This document shows positions 10,721 through 23,505 of a stretch of DNA of 64,000 nt, piece after piece. The position numbers were made by a program, and so were the translations under genes. How positions within the stretch are numbered: the stretch's first letter is position 1; each line of letters opens with the position of its first letter. The notes under the pieces are model-generated. The model searched no databases and had not been told where the DNA came from. It was given only the letters and a program-made list of their open reading frames with translations. The stretch comes from Absidia repens. Its lineage: Eukaryota; Mucoromycota; Mucoromycetes; Mucorales; Cunninghamellaceae. The stretch covers positions 496,001-560,000 of the forward strand of contig MCGE01000021.1 of assembly GCA_002105175.1 (NCBI GenBank). Reading direction: 5' to 3'.

Positions 10721-13267
10721 ATGAATATTCTAGAACAGTAAAATAAAAATAAGCCAAAAAAAAAAAAAAAAAAAAAAAGAATATTAAGGGATATTGGAAT
10801 GGAACTAAGTGACACTTTCTTGTAGACCACCAAAAACAGACACCACCAACAACAACAACACTAACCACAACCACAACGGCAATGGCAAGAAAAACAGTCG
10901 AAGCTCCAAAGTAGACGATACGCATACTACCATTAGCTACCCTTTACCCAACAATATAACTGCCATCTTTAAAGTCAGGTTTCATGTGCATCGAGGCAAC
11001 GAGCTTGTTTGGCAATATCCACCTGGTAAAAAGTCGATGATGATGATGGTGATGATGAAAAGACATACTCACTCACCTTGTTTTTTTTTTTTTGTATCAA
11101 ATAGATATCGATTTACAAGGCGTGGAATATCAAATGATATGTAGTGGTCTTCATTTAGTTGAAAAGGATACAATGTAAGTGTTATTGTTGACAAAGGCAA
11201 CGTACCTGACAGCAACTATAAACCTCTTATTTTTTTTTTTTAACATTAGTTATTTCTCACGATGGAATGGGACGGGAGTCGGTGTGTTTGAAAACCGTGA
11301 AATCAATCACGATCGAGGTGCAAGTATGCAAGCCGTTGGTGTCCTGATTGCATTACCTTCTGCTCGTGTCCATCCTGGCCCTTTGAACCTTTGGCAACAT
11401 GTCTCGTTTTTAAAATCCTACCTAGCGTAAGTTTTTATTTTTCTTCTTCTTCTTCATGTTTTTTAGACACATAGGTACTAACTTAATACACACATTCTTT
11501 CTACAGGGACTCTGATGATGACAGTGACCATAACGATCATCATGCCTTGGAAGATTATTATAACGCACATCGATATAAACCGTCCGCCACGGAACAAATG
11601 CACTACTACATCACCCGGTGCCGCTCAACATGCGCTACTTTCAGCCCTTTGAGTCGGTGCCCTATGCCTTGACGTATTACGTTGAATCCTCGGTGTTTCC
11701 TTTATCCAGTGAACGGCTTCAACAACAACAACAATGGCATACCCAAGATATCCCACGCGCCTTCAGTGATATGGTCCGTCTTTTGGGTCCTTCGGTGTTT
11801 GTTCTTTGGAAAGCCATTTTATTAAAACAACGTATCTTGATGATGAAACCCTCGCCACCCATGGAACAATTATGTTATTTTGGTAAGATCTCATCGTTTT
11901 TTATTTTTTTTTATTTTTTTCTATAAAAAAAAAGAACAAAACCAAGTTCAACTTTCTTTCTTTTATGTTTAGTTTATAATGCGTACTTGATGGATCAATG
12001 GCAAAGCTCCACCACCCCACGTATCCCAGACCACATGGCCCTGAAATTCAATATTGGCATCAACGATATCAATGATCTGGAAAAACGCAAAGAGTCAAGT
12101 TATGTTGCATGTAAGTTTCTGGAATAGAGAGAGACTGGACTTTTTTTTTTTTTTTTTTTTGGACTGACCCTTCTTTTTTTGATGATGATGATAAAGGTAC
12201 TTCCGATACCATCTTCGATATCAAGAAGGATTTATATGACGTCTTGATCAAATTCCCTGTCTCCATGAAAACTAGTAGCACCACCATCCAGCCTGTGGAA
12301 TCCATCACCACGTCGACCCCCATCAATGTCAATGCGGCCGATCATGTCCGGTTCAAATTATTGATGCATCTCTTCCCACCCGCTCAACAACACCAATACC
12401 AACATATGCCGTTACCGTCGTCGTGGGCGTTTGGTCGGTACGAATGTATCACTTGGTGGGATGCCTCGGTGTCGGGCCTGATGCGCCAATGGAATGCCTC
12501 TGGTACACCCTCCTCCAGCATGTCACGACGTCGAACGCAGCGGTACCCACGTCATCAACCCCTCTCACAACAAATCTCTCCGGCGTCGTCATCGTCATCG
12601 CAGCAGGAACAACAGCAGCAGCAGCAGCAGACACAAGAGTATGAACATAGTATTGAATCCATGCATTCGTTACAGGAGACCTCCCTTCTCGTCGAACCGT
12701 CGCAGCAACCCATCACTGCAGCGCAAGAACGACAGATGGGTGGCCAGGTGATTCTGGATGATACAAGAGTCATTAGCTCGGCGCCCAGCGTGTCGGGAGT
12801 GTTGGAATATAGTGATCAACCCGATCAGGAACTGGCTTGGGGAAGTGCGGCGTCTGTGATTCCTGATACGTTGAGCAATACACTACTGGGGTAAAGAGGA
12901 AGAAACGATGAGCAAAAAAGGGATGAAACGGACTCACCTTTTTTTTTTTTTTTTTTTTTGCATGGGCTTGCGAAATAGATTCTTCCATGTGTTGACCTTA
13001 CAATTGGTTTCATCGTTACAAACGCTGGTGGAAGATAATGATGATGATGGTGATGGCAACAATAATAACAACGAGGTGGTGCTGGGGATCAAAGAGATGG
13101 TGCGTTTGGGCTTGGATCCATGGGATGATCAGTACTTGGTACATCAACTGGGTCTGCTTTATTTTAACAAAAACATCACGGTGTCAGCGTGTCATGATCT
13201 CAAGGCCTGTTGCAGTAGTTCGTGTTGTTGTTCTCGTGGTGAGACTGGTGCGCCTATTCAATTGTAG
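10721..13267 (+). CDS. DENN-domain protein of DENND11/LCHN type, one-base frameshift
   Basis: Eight exons: 10721-10737, 10826-11025, 11105-11174, 11250-11426, 11507-11882, 11973-12110, 12197-12890, 12979-13267; about 653 residues. The N-terminal part matches the LCHN/DUF2347 pattern: AIFKVRFHVHRGNELVWQYP, DIDLQGVEYQMICSGLHLV, then FENREINHDRGASMQAVGVL, and later DMVRLLGPSVFVLWKAILL. DENN proteins usually act as exchange factors for Rab GTPases in membrane traffic. A Gln/Ser-rich insert lies around residues 430-500. In exon 5 the frame slips by one base at GG 11617-11618: HYYITR is followed in another frame by PLNMRYFQPFESVPYALTYY; one added G would join them. No intron fits there, so this is either an assembly indel or a mutation. 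The tiny first exon (17 bases) is inferred because no in-frame ATG exists downstream. Confidence 0.82.
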
Positions 13268-13733
13268 TACCTCCCCCTTTTTTTTAACTTTTAGTTTAGT
13301 TATTCTATAAACCCCCGCAAAAAAAAATACATGCTTTTTTTTTTTTTTTTCTTCGTATTTTATTTTATTTTGAATAATAATAATAAAAAGTAAATTGGAT
13401 TGTCAAAAGTAGAAAAGAAAATGTCTCGAGTGTATTGATGGATTGGGATGGGTGTGTAGGCTATGTAGGGCCAGTGGGTCATCGACGTGTCAATCAAACA
13501 AAGTAGTTTTTTTGTTGAGAGAAAAAAAAAAGTCTATTTTTTATTATATTTGATTTGGTTTTCATAAAAACAAAAGATGGGAGGCTACGTAGATGAAGAA
13601 GCTAAAAAGTGTATGTGTACATAAGAATATGAAAGAGTATGTGTATGTAGAAAGGAAAACAAAAATGGGAATATATACTGCAGAAGCATGTGATGCACAA
13701 AAAAAAAAAAACAATGTGGGGAAGAGAGAGAGA
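13268..13733. other. Convergent intergenic region
   Basis: 3' flanks of the DENND11-like gene and of the minus-strand gene at 13734. Contains T14 and A10 runs, TAATAATAATAAAA signals and nothing coding. Confidence 0.6.
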
Positions 13734-14730
13734 CTAGGCTTTTAAGAGGGAAGGGGTCAATGATTGCAGCCATAGCTGATACCGGAACAGGGCCACGGCG
13801 AAGGGGACGGAGTCGATGGATTTCACCACACCCAAAGTCGCCGGTACATCGTCTTCATCACCGAGGTGAGCTAACAGAGCATCATACAGAGGTTGCCACG
13901 ATGGTGTAAATAGCGCATAGGTTGTGATGTCAGGCGCCGAGATGGATGATAATGGTGGTGGCTTCAGCTGCAAGACACACTGATAATCATCCCCCGGGGC
14001 CGTTGGTGTGCGGGTATACTTGACCAGGCTTGCTTGCTTCACAAGGGTTTGCATCATCCTTTGATCTAGATACTGGTTCATGTTCTTGGGATACCGCGCC
14101 GCGCCACGAAACAATCGTTTATGATCTAATAAAAAAAAAAAAAAACGACAGTAAGGTCGGTGAAAAGGCTGTGTGTGTGTGCTGGTGCGTATGTGTGAAA
14201 AATTTTACCTTGTTTTTGGACATGGGAAAGTACGGCTGGATTTAACTTGGCATAATAGCCACGATGATCACCTGCATCTGACGGAAACGCCCATGCCGCC
14301 CTTGTTTCAGGATGAAGACCTATTTCGAACCGTTGTAATAAATCTTTTGCCAGTCAAAATAAAGAATGGCGGGTGTGAGTATAGGAGCATGAGTATCGTT
14401 AACAAGAGACTTACGTGATGGAAAAGGTTTTCTGTGAAATGCACAATAGCGCATAGGTGATGCCAAAATGGCGGCTACCGATGAAGAAAAAAAAAAAAAA
14501 AAAAAGGTGAGGAGAGTGTGTGTCTATAAAAAGTCGTCTGAGGGCGTCAAGCGAATGATCTTATTATTACCGTAGGGACTGGCGGCCAATTTTGCTTGTA
14601 AAGAATCTGGGTCCAGTTTTTGTAACTGAGCCTTGGTTAATGGTGGTGCCTTTTTCGGCGGTGTCCATTTGGTACGAGCTAATGCTTTAATGCGTTGTGT
14701 TAAATCAGCGGCAGCAGTTGAACGGGTCAT
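13734..14730 (-). CDS. Unrecognised conserved-looking protein, possibly mitochondrial
   Basis: Four exons: 14730-14571, 14474-14415, 14343-14209, 14125-13734; about 248 residues, with phase kept across all three GT-AG introns. The N terminus (MTRSTAAADLTQRIKALART) is basic, Ser/Thr/Ala-rich and free of acidic residues except one, which fits a mitochondrial targeting sequence. Further motifs are ASPMRYCAFHRKPFPS, AGDHRGYYAKLNPAVLS and KRLFRGAARYPKNMNQYLDQ. The basic, mixed alpha/beta composition and the short RYCAFHRKPF segment recall fungal mitochondrial ribosome-associated proteins, but I cannot name one. It is transcribed divergently from MED31 with only 121 bases between start codons. Confidence 0.7.
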
Positions 14731-14851
14731 GATCAAGAATAAGAACAAAAAAAAAAAAAAAAAAAGCGGGATATAAATTTTCTATTTTATGTGGCAGGCC
14801 AGCACTTTTTCTTTTTTTTTTTTTTTTTTCTTTTTTACTTGAATACACAGC
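14731..14851. promoter_or_regulatory. Short bidirectional promoter region
   Basis: The 121 bases between the divergent start codons of the minus-strand gene (14730) and MED31 (14852). It carries an A-run (about 14747-14765) and a T-run (about 14812-14830), i.e. nucleosome-disfavouring dA:dT tracts on both sides of a short core. Assigned from position only. Confidence 0.5.
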
Positions 14852-15397
14852 ATGACGACCAATGGCGACCAAGAAAAAAACAGGTTTCAAATAGAATTAG
14901 AATTCATCCAATGTCTTTCCAATCCATGGTATCTCAACAGTAAGTCAGAGCCTACTGTTTAAAGTATGTGTGTGTGTTTTTTTTCAACTCATCCGTCATC
15001 TATATAGATCTGGCTCAGCAACAATATTTTAAAGATCCTGAATTCATCAATTATTTGGAATACTTGACCTACTGGAAAGACCCCGAATATGCCAAGTTTG
15101 TCATGTAATAAAAGTTCGCGTCCTGTCCCGTCCTAAAAAAAAAAAAATGTTTAACCCTTTTTCTCCATTAGGTACCCTCATGCCTTGTATTTTTTGGACT
15201 TATTACAGTATCCACAATTCAGAGACTATATCAGCACATCGGAAAATACACAAGAAGTTCACCGCATGCAGTACTATCACTGGATGTATTTAAGGAACCC
15301 TCCCAGACCCTCAGAGGACCCAGCAGCTGCACCAGCTTCAGCACAGCAAGAACAACAGCCCTCAGCGACCTCGTCTTCTTCAGCACCAACGTCGTAG
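14852..15397 (+). CDS. MED31: Mediator complex subunit 31 (SOH1)
   Basis: Three exons: 14852-14939, 15008-15104, 15172-15397; 136 residues. The core matches MED31 almost block for block: NRFQIELEFIQCLSNPWYLN, QQQYFKDPEFINYLEYLTYW, KDPEYAKFVMYPHALYFLDL, FRDYI and HWMYLRN. MED31 is a small conserved subunit of the Mediator middle module that links transcription factors to RNA polymerase II. The last 35 residues are a Pro/Ala/Gln/Ser-rich tail. The length is normal for the family (about 130). The start at 14852 gives the expected short leader before the core. Confidence 0.95.
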
Positions 15398-15568
15398 CCT
15401 TTTTTTTTTTTTTTTGTAGTTTATAGTGTATCCCCTTTTTTCTATTTAATATATATATATATATATATATTGTCTTCCTTTGTTTATATCACATCCCATG
15501 TATTCCTCCTTCTTCCCCTTATTTTTTTTTAATAAAAGTCTTTAATATAACAAACTTTTTATGGCTAT

Positions 15569-15600
<32 letters not shown>

Positions 15601-15803
15601 CGTGATTGGGCAGCTGCAGCGAAAAGGGGAGTGGGTTGGAAACGTCACGTCCTTGCTTTCTACCAGCACGCCGAGTGATTATTGGACAACTTGATCGGGC
15701 GGCACTTGAAAAAGGAGTCAACGTAAAAGAAAAAAATTTTCGTTTTCGTTTTTGTAACCCTTTATTTATTTCCTCACACTTTTTTATTATTTTTCAAACA
15801 ACC
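15398..15803. other. Intergenic region between MED31 and the RRM gene
   Basis: Holds the MED31 3' end (T-run, AT tract at about 15450-15471, AATAAAAG near 15530), a T31 run (about 15570-15600) and the promoter/5' leader of the next gene. The frame of the following gene is open upstream to 15606, but the ATG at 15804 sits in a good context (ACCATGG) and starts an acidic N terminus, so it is preferred. Confidence 0.55.
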
Positions 15804-16864
15804 ATGGCCGACGATTTCGATGACGATTTATTTAATGCTTACAATGAAGCGAGTGATCAAAAACCTATGGAAAACAGTCATGATACGTTTGAAGATGAAT
15901 TTGCTGATGCTTTAGATACCACGAACACTGCAACAGCCAACAAGGATCGAATGATGCATGAGGACGATAACAACAACAACAACAACAACAACAGACAAGC
16001 GCCTCCTCCACCACCTCCTCAACAACAGAGACAACAGAATTACAACAACTATACACATCAACAACGGTATCAAAACCAGAACCAAAACCAACAACAGACC
16101 GTCATGATGGGTGGCGTGCCCATGCCGTATCAAATGGCCTTGGCCTATCAACAACAAATGCAACAAATGATGGCCAACCCGCTCCAGTTCCAAATGATGC
16201 AACAACAGTACCGACAAATGCAACAGCAACAACAGCAGCAACACCACCAACAACAACAACATAGACGGCCATATCAGCAACGACAACATCAACAGGATGA
16301 CAAAGAAACTTTGGACAGGTAAGCCGCTTTTCAGTATTATTATTATTATTTTTATTATTATTATTTGGGCTGGGATGGATGGTGGAGGGGTGATTGGGCG
16401 TGATAGGGAATGTGCAATTATGAGGATGCGCGGTGGGTGGCCATTGGTATCATTATATATATATATATATATATATATCTTGTATCGCATTGGTAAACGA
16501 TAGGAAAGGGCAGGGGGATGCGGAAAGGTAGGGTAGCTATCTCTATTTTAGACAAGTATAGTTTCTCTTAGAACTAGTCTAGATTTGCTTTATTCCAAAG
16601 TATATGCCTTAGCTACTACTACCACCGGAAAAGAAAAAAAAAATCAAGCATTAAACTCTTTTATTCCTCTACTTTTTTTGTCTTTATTTTTATGGGTTTT
16701 TTGGTTTGTGTGTATTGATTCTCTCTTTGTGTTTTCTTTTGCTTAGAAAAATGTTTGTTGGGGGACTCGACTGGGATACGACCGATGGTAATAAAAAAAA
16801 AATAAAAAAAAAAAATACACCACACACACATTTCCCCTTCCTTTCCTTCATGCACACACACTCA

Positions 16865-16928
<64 letters not shown>

Positions 16929-17798
16929 AAATGAAAACTAGATAGTTTGAAGGAACATTTTTCAAAGTATGGACCAGTGGCGTCCTGCTCGGTGATGCGC
17001 GACGTTGCCACCGGCCAATCACGTGGGTTTGCTTTCCTGTCGATGGTGAATGCTGAAGATGTGGACAAGGTGCTTGAAGCCGGTGAGCATGTGGTGGATG
17101 GCAAGAAAATCGATCCCAAACGTGCGGTGTCACGATCTGATGCGGCTGCGGCTGCTGCTTCTAGTCCTGGTGCTGGTGACGGTGCTGGTGGTGGTAGTGC
17201 TGCTCCTTCGACGGAAAAGATCTTTGTGGGTGGTATTTCTTCCAATGTGGATCGCGATGAATTCAAGGCGTTCTTTGAACAATTTGGTGCTGTGGCGGAC
17301 GCGACATTGATGGTGGATCGACAAACAGGCCGACCTCGTGGGTTTGGATTTATTACCTTTGAAGATGCTCAAGCCGTGGATCGTGCTTTGGATACCAACC
17401 CGGCGGATTTGATGATCAAGGATAAACAGGTGGAAATCAAACGCGCCACGCCCAAGTCAGCCTCCTCCAGTGCTTCCCAACGCATGAGGCAGCCTCCCAA
17501 TACAAGGTATGCTGGGGCCGCCGCCCGATTTGGTGCTGGTCAACCACAATATCCTTATGCTGCCATGGCGGCGGCTGCCGCGTCGTATTATGGAGGGGGA
17601 GGCGCCCCCCGCCATATGCAACAAGATGATATGGATGATCACCAAGACCGCCGCTCTTACTCTCGCGATCACCATCATCGCTCCAGTCGACATCGCGATG
17701 GCAGTCGTGATGATCGGTACCGTGATGATCGATCAGGGGGTGGTGCCGTGCATGCTAGCTCAAGCTCACGAAATCAATCCTCTTATCGCCCATACTGA
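15804..17798 (+). CDS. Two-RRM RNA-binding protein (Hrp1/Nab4/Musashi-like)
   Basis: Three exons: 15804-16318, 16747-16787, 16942-17798; about 470 residues. An acidic start (MADDFDDDLFNAYNEAS), then an Asn/Pro/Gln-rich region to about residue 170. RRM1 spans about 173-248 with RNP2 MFVGGL and RNP1 RGFAFLSM; RRM2 about 278-355 with RNP2 IFVGGI and RNP1 RGFGFITF. The tail (395-470) is rich in His, Arg, Asp and Ser. Tandem RRMs of this spacing occur in yeast Hrp1, a cleavage-factor IB subunit that binds UA-rich 3'-end signals, and in animal Musashi/DAZAP1 proteins that bind mRNA 3' UTRs. Exon 2 is only 41 bases and splits RRM1; intron 2 carries a 54-T run 20 bases before its AG, an extreme polypyrimidine tract. 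Confidence 0.9.
16868..16921. repeat. 54-base poly(T) tract inside an intron
   Basis: Uninterrupted T run in intron 2 (16788-16941) of the RRM gene, on the coding strand, ending 20 bases before the AG acceptor. Confidence 0.95.
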
Positions 17799-18228
17799 GG
17801 CATCACTCTCCCATCCTTTTTAGTTAGTTTTAGCTTATTTTTATTTTTAGCTTCTTAGTATCATTCGTCTATTTTTTTTTCTTTTTTTTTCTTTTACGAA
17901 TAAAAAACAACCACATCCCATTTTGCCTATTATTTCTCATATGTCAAATAGTTTGTTTTTGTATATTTGATATCAATTGACTTATACATTGATCATTGTA
18001 AAAAAAAAAAAGAGAGAAGGGGGGGGGATCATGATCAAGAAATGAATAGGATGTCTGGCTATACTGATTACAATATCTTTTTGACACTATTTTTGCTTTC
18101 CCACAATCTGCTTATCATCACAATACTATCTCATAGATCAATTATAAAAAAAAAAGGACAGTTTATTTTAAACAAATACAAAAAGAAAATAAATATACTA
18201 TGCTACAAATGAAAAAAGTGGAGGGGAT
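17799..18228. other. Convergent intergenic region
   Basis: Between the RRM gene stop and the RIT1 stop. AATAAAAAAC at about 17899-17908 is a likely poly(A) signal for the RRM gene. A/T runs only; no coding signal. Confidence 0.6.
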
Positions 18229-18311
18229 CTATTCTAAACAAGTGGCAGAGGGTGATAAGAAATGTGTATTGACACGTCGTAAAGTGACTCTTGCAGGTTT
18301 GGCCTATAAGG

Positions 18312-18346
<35 letters not shown>

Positions 18347-18580
18347 TGAGAAAAGATGCTGCATTGTTTCACTCCTCCGTATCTTAATTGTACTCTTTGT
18401 TTTACTTACCTGAGGATGACTTGCCATCACCTGGATCAGTTTTTGTTTAATCGAGTGCTTAGTCACTATAATATATTTTTTTTTTTTAAAAAAAAAAAGA
18501 CGTTCCGGGGTCAATCAGTGGGACACACACTTTATACTTTTTTTTTTCTATTACCTTCTTTGACACCATCTAGTTCCAAT

Positions 18581-18635
<55 letters not shown>

Positions 18636-20481
18636 AAAAAAGCAGAATGTGAGACCTTCTATTGCTCCTTTTTTTTGTGATTTTTTTTTTCATTTTACCT
18701 TTGTCCTTGTTGTAATAATGTACTAGTAACGCTAATGCAATGCCTACTGCTCGATCCTTACCGTCGACACTGTACACGAGGATCCGTTGCTGGGATGCCA
18801 AAAATGGCCGTGCAAATTCGATCGCCTTGGCAATGGCTTTCTCCAGTACATGTTGCCCTTTTTTGCCTTCTGGAATCGCCAAATCCAATACCTTAGGCTG
18901 CCCCTGTTGTTGTTGTTCTTGTTGTTGTTGTTGGTTTGTAGGAGGTATGGGATCGACGAGATAACAACATTGGATGACTGCATCGTATGTACTAGTGGTT
19001 CTACTGTTGTTGCGATGGGCTGTGGCTTCTGCTCGGTTGCCAATGGTGATGGTCGTCCCCTGGATCACATGCGCCTGGCGTGCATCATCATCATTGGTAT
19101 TGGTGGTATTGTTGGTACGTTGATGGCGGTGTTGGTCCACAATGGTCTGCACAGTCTGGCCGCAATTGCGTGGATCGTTTAAAATCTCGTCGCGGTGTTG
19201 CCAAAACAATCTACATGTCAAACCCTATGATTTCATATAGCCAACCCAATAAAAATTGTTCAGTCTTCGTCTTCCTTCCATCATGACTATTTTTCTTTCC
19301 ATCGACTCGTCCCCCCCCCTCCGCTCCGCTCCTTTTTCTCCTCTTTACCATGCTCCAGGCTTCTTCGTCATCGGCTGATCCTTGAACATACATATACCCA
19401 GCAGGACGTGCTTGACACCCACCGTTTTGAATGTACTCGGACGCACTGACACACAATACAGGGTAATATTCATCGTCACACTGGATGGCATGGTCTAAAT
19501 TGGACTGCGGGGTCAGCCAGAAAGGTCGCAGCGGTCTCTTGATCAGACGGGCTATACGGTCAATATCTACACCCAAATCCTACGTTAACACAAATAAATA
19601 TATATCAATAACAAAAAGAAAAGAAAAAAAGACAAAAGAGAAACACGGTTTTTGACTTGCCCACATTCTTTGTACAAAGCCATCAATACGAGCTTCGATT
19701 TGAGCATGTTCTGAACGAGATACGGCGGATGGTAATGAATAAAATGTTGTATCCCAGTTGCTGAGAGTTTGTTGCTGTTGTCGTTGATGGTATTGTTGAA
19801 TAGTACGGTTGATCACACAGCACCAAATGGGAATGGTTTTGGATAAAGCATCCGGGATTCGTTTACCACGTCTTGTAGAGTCGACTACAATACAACTACA
19901 CACACACACACACATACACACATATGATATCAATAAACGGGGACAGTGTGATAACGATAACATTGTTTCTTGTTTCTTACCCTTGATAGGCAGCGATGAG
20001 ATCCAGTATATGGAAATTGCCACGTCGAACATTAAAATCCCATATGCCAGCATGTCCATCGGTGGATTTGAAGTACACAGAATGTACCTTATGCTATATA
20101 CATAAAAAAAAAAAAAAAAATTGAGGGAATCTGTGGCATGCCAGTAGCTGGGTCCTTTTCTTACAGTAGTTCGATCGATGTACCAAGAACCACACCTTTC
20201 ATTGGCTAGTATCACAATGAACAGGGGGGGGGTTAGTTTTTGTAAAGAGAAGGCATGAAAAGAAAGTAGAACTTACCAGCCAAAGGTAACTCGGGATACA
20301 GTGCTGCCACTTGATCAATAAATAAAGCATCTTCCTCTATTGATTTGAGCCGGTTGAAACTGTAAGAAACATCGACGATGAGTGAATAATACTGGGAACC
20401 AGATCTATTTTCATGGAAAGTTACTTACATACTCTTTTGTTCTTTACGTATTTGGTCCACATTGTGTCCAAACTCGATCAT
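18229..20481 (-). CDS. RIT1: tRNA A64-2'-O-ribosylphosphate transferase (Rit1)
   Basis: Ten exons: 20481-20429, 20359-20277, 20205-20165, 20093-19981, 19895-19661, 19579-19349, 19224-18699, 18581-18555, 18465-18410, 18303-18229; all phases agree, 479 residues. Family signature blocks: LVANERCGSWYI-type segment, YFKSTDGHAGIWDFNVRRGN, HILDLIAAYQG, IVVDSTRRGKRIPDALSKTI, PIWCCVINR, RPLRPFW and a C-terminal VYSVDGKDRAVGIALALL block with phosphatase-like flavour. Rit1 adds ribosyl phosphate to A64 of initiator tRNA in fungi and plants, keeping it out of elongation. A Gln/Asn-rich insert lies in exon 7. Intron 5 begins GCAAGT rather than GT, a GC-AG intron required by phase and family alignment (W|DLGVD). 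Exon 8 is only 27 bases and lies just after a 49-base homopolymer. Confidence 0.93.
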
Positions 20482-20654
20482 GGTGTTAATGGTTGGTTTG
20501 GTTGGTTGTCAAAGAGAAGAAAAGAAGCGGAAATTGAAATAAATAAAAAAAGTGAACAAAGAGAAAAATAGGCGCGATTCGTGTTTTTCATTTTTTTCTT
20601 TGTTTCTTTTCACTCTTTTTACCCTGTGTTCATACATTCATATACGCACAAAGC
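20482..20654. promoter_or_regulatory. Short bidirectional promoter region
   Basis: 173 bases between the divergent start codons of RIT1 and the gene at 20655. T-rich on the right side; assigned from position only. Confidence 0.45.
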
Positions 20655-22492
20655 ATGAACGATTCCCCCCACTCTCCAATAAAACAAATCCCTACAACAC
20701 CTTCCCGATCCATTTCCACTCCTATTGTGGACGCCTTTCGTCATGCCCACCAAAACGCTACACGAGAATTTGATCAGTTCTACGGCTACATCTCCAAGGT
20801 CATGACACCAAGACGCTCACAACAGCACCAACCACAACAACAGGTTAGACTAAAAAAAATAAGGCTAGGATAGTCGAGTCAAGTCTTACATACTAAACTA
20901 ATTTGTTTTTATTTGACAGAGCCAGATTCATAAAGCAACGCCGAAAAATACAACACGTATAAGACAACAACTGGATCAAAATCATCAACGTAGTCACAAG
21001 TCGTCTTCGTCGTTGACTCCCTTAATGGCAAACCATTCACTCCGAGCGGACCGTAATGATAACAGTGGTGGTAAGAGAAATTAAATGCTTGCATGCAAAT
21101 GAACGAAATTGTAGGTTTTCCGAGTTTTTTTAATCTGGATTTTTTTTTATTGACCTAGAACCGACCTGGCAAAGAAGCCGCCGGGACTATCCACCTCCTC
21201 GCCCCATGACATTGACACCAAACACTGTACGAACATCTTCTACGACAAACAATAGTCTATTACAACTGGATGATGATAATGATGATGACAACAAGTCTAA
21301 TGTGTATCTACACAGTCCACAGCGATCGACACTTACACGAACACCAACACCATCAAGACACCACTACGAGTCGCCCTTCCCCATCAAAAGATATGCTGCT
21401 GATCCCGATGCCACCACACCATCTTCCTCCAGACTTCCGCCACTTCCTCCATCACCCAGTATGTTTCTTCAAGGTCAACTTCTTGATGAATCACGTCGAC
21501 TCGACCAACTTCAGCAAAGCTTTGATGTAGTACAGCAACGATGTCTTGCTTTGATTTCTGGACAACAGCCACACAACAGCAAACGACGACGCCAACAGCA
21601 ACGCCATCCCTATGATGATCCGTCATCTTCACTTCATAGTCGGTTTTATTATAACAACCATCAATCAACAACAACCAGGCACACCACACCTCCTCCACGT
21701 CAGGGTGGATTAAGAGCTCCTCGACTCTTTGAAGAAGAAGAAGAACAAGAACCGCCAGTATTACATAACTCACCACCCCTACCACGGTTTTCTATTCCAT
21801 CATCTACACCAGCAACAGCTCTCCCTCAACGAACGACGAGCACCACTACCACAACGACACCACCTCGCTCGTTGCCCATTCCCATCCCATCATCATTGCC
21901 ATTACCGTCTTCACCACCCACACCTCCGCCTCCTCCACCTTCAGCACCATCATCATCACAACCAAAACAACAGGATACCTCGGATCATAGAGACGTGTTG
22001 ACTGCCATTCCAAAAGCACAACTCAGGTCTGCTGAAACAGTCACGTAAGGAATTACTACGCTGGCATTGTATGAGCACATCGAATTAACATCCTTCGCCC
22101 CCCCCTTCTTTTTTTTTTCTTTTGTAAATAGGACACCCAATGGCACACGGGTCAAGAACAAGTTTTGGACCGAAATCCATGGCGAGAGTGACCCAACCCA
22201 CCAAGAAGACGGTGCTTCGTTTTGGATCCATGATGACGATGATGATGACCAACAACAACAGCAACAACGGCCACAAAAAAGGAGAAGTCAATTGACCAAT
22301 CGTTTGGAACAAGTCAAAAGTAACGAAGAAAATAACAACGGTAGTCACCATCATACCACGACTTCGCCCTCCCCATCAGTTCCTTCTCCACCATTAAAAC
22401 CACAGCAACAACACCGACATTATCCTGCGGATTTCTTTGAAGAACTGACACATACGTTGAAAGGGAAATCCATCCAATCACCGTCACAATAA
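20655..22492 (+). CDS. Low-complexity protein of unknown function
   Basis: Four exons: 20655-20843, 20920-21070, 21159-22044, 22132-22492; about 528 residues, phases agree. The N terminus carries several S/T-P sites (MNDSPHSPIKQIPTTPSRSI) like those used by cyclin-dependent kinases, followed by a short helical stretch around VDAFRHAHQNATREFDQFYG. The middle is Pro/Ser/Thr/Arg-rich with poly-Gln, poly-Thr and poly-Pro. A more ordered island, DVLTAIPKAQLRSAETVTP then NGTRVKNKFW, spans the last intron. The end (YPADFFEELTHTLKGKSIQS) may form a helix. I do not recognise the family. The many S/T-P sites could mean cell-cycle-linked phosphorylation, which is inference only. Confidence 0.7.
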
Positions 22493-22693
22493 ATCGCCAG
22501 TTGTAGTTCTCCCCCGCCCCATTGCTCCCGTCTTTCTCACTTAGAAATATATAGTCTGACCTTCACACATACACATTCAATTACTGTAGTGTAGTATACA
22601 TTAGTATCAATTGTTTTCACTCTTTATTAAAAAAATAAATTGTCATTCTTATGTTGTGTAGTATTAGTTATCTGTCTATAGTTTGTCTTTTTA

Positions 22694-23457
22694 TTAACAA
22701 GTGGTATATGAACTCAGCGGACATTAATGTCCGATCTTTAGAATAAAATATCTTGACAATAAAGCAACATCCATTTACGAAATTTTATGAATCAATTGTT
22801 TTAGTTTAGTATATTATCTGGAATTAATTTGGAGTTATGTTAAAAATAAGAAAAAAAAAATAAAAAGGTTTAAAAAGGGGTCATTTTCCTTATTTGGAGT
22901 GCGGACACAAATGTCCGCTCATAAAACATGACATAAAAACTGCAAAACAAAAGATAAATTTATTTTGTTTTTAAAAACATAGTATTTCGATCATCTAAAT
23001 TAATACGAAGTATTTTTTTCGGTCCAAGCTTTTTTGAAATGAATTTGCCAGCATTCAACACAAAGGGGAATATCGGTGGTACAAATGCATGCGAACTCAG
23101 TTTTGGTTGAGCATGTTGAACATTTTCGACGGATGTTGTTACCACTGGCCAATTTACCCAACTTAACTGACTTGTGGAAGTTCATTGCACGCGTCCTCAT
23201 TCTTGACTGCTGCATTTGACGTTCTGCTTCCCCCTGATCCGTCACAAATTTTAATATGCCTTCCGCAAGCTTGTACTTGAAAGCATTGTGCTTGATAGAA
23301 GCCCCATGGCGATGGAACTTTTTGTAAGCACTGAAGGCGTTAACCTCTGCAATACCCAAAAGGAAAGCAAGCGTTCGTATTTCCCAACGATAACTTTTCA
23401 TTATATCATGAAAGTTGTTGAGGTTATCACGACGGTTATTGGCGATGTCAACCGCAC

Positions 23458-23505
<48 letters not shown>

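Noticed and set aside
16661..17266. Long minus-strand open frames across the RRM gene
   Set aside because: Antisense shadows of poly-T and RRM coding sequence; the sense strand has clear RRM motifs.
21384..21785. 133-codon minus-strand frame
   Set aside because: Antisense of a low-complexity coding exon whose sense phase is fixed by three introns.
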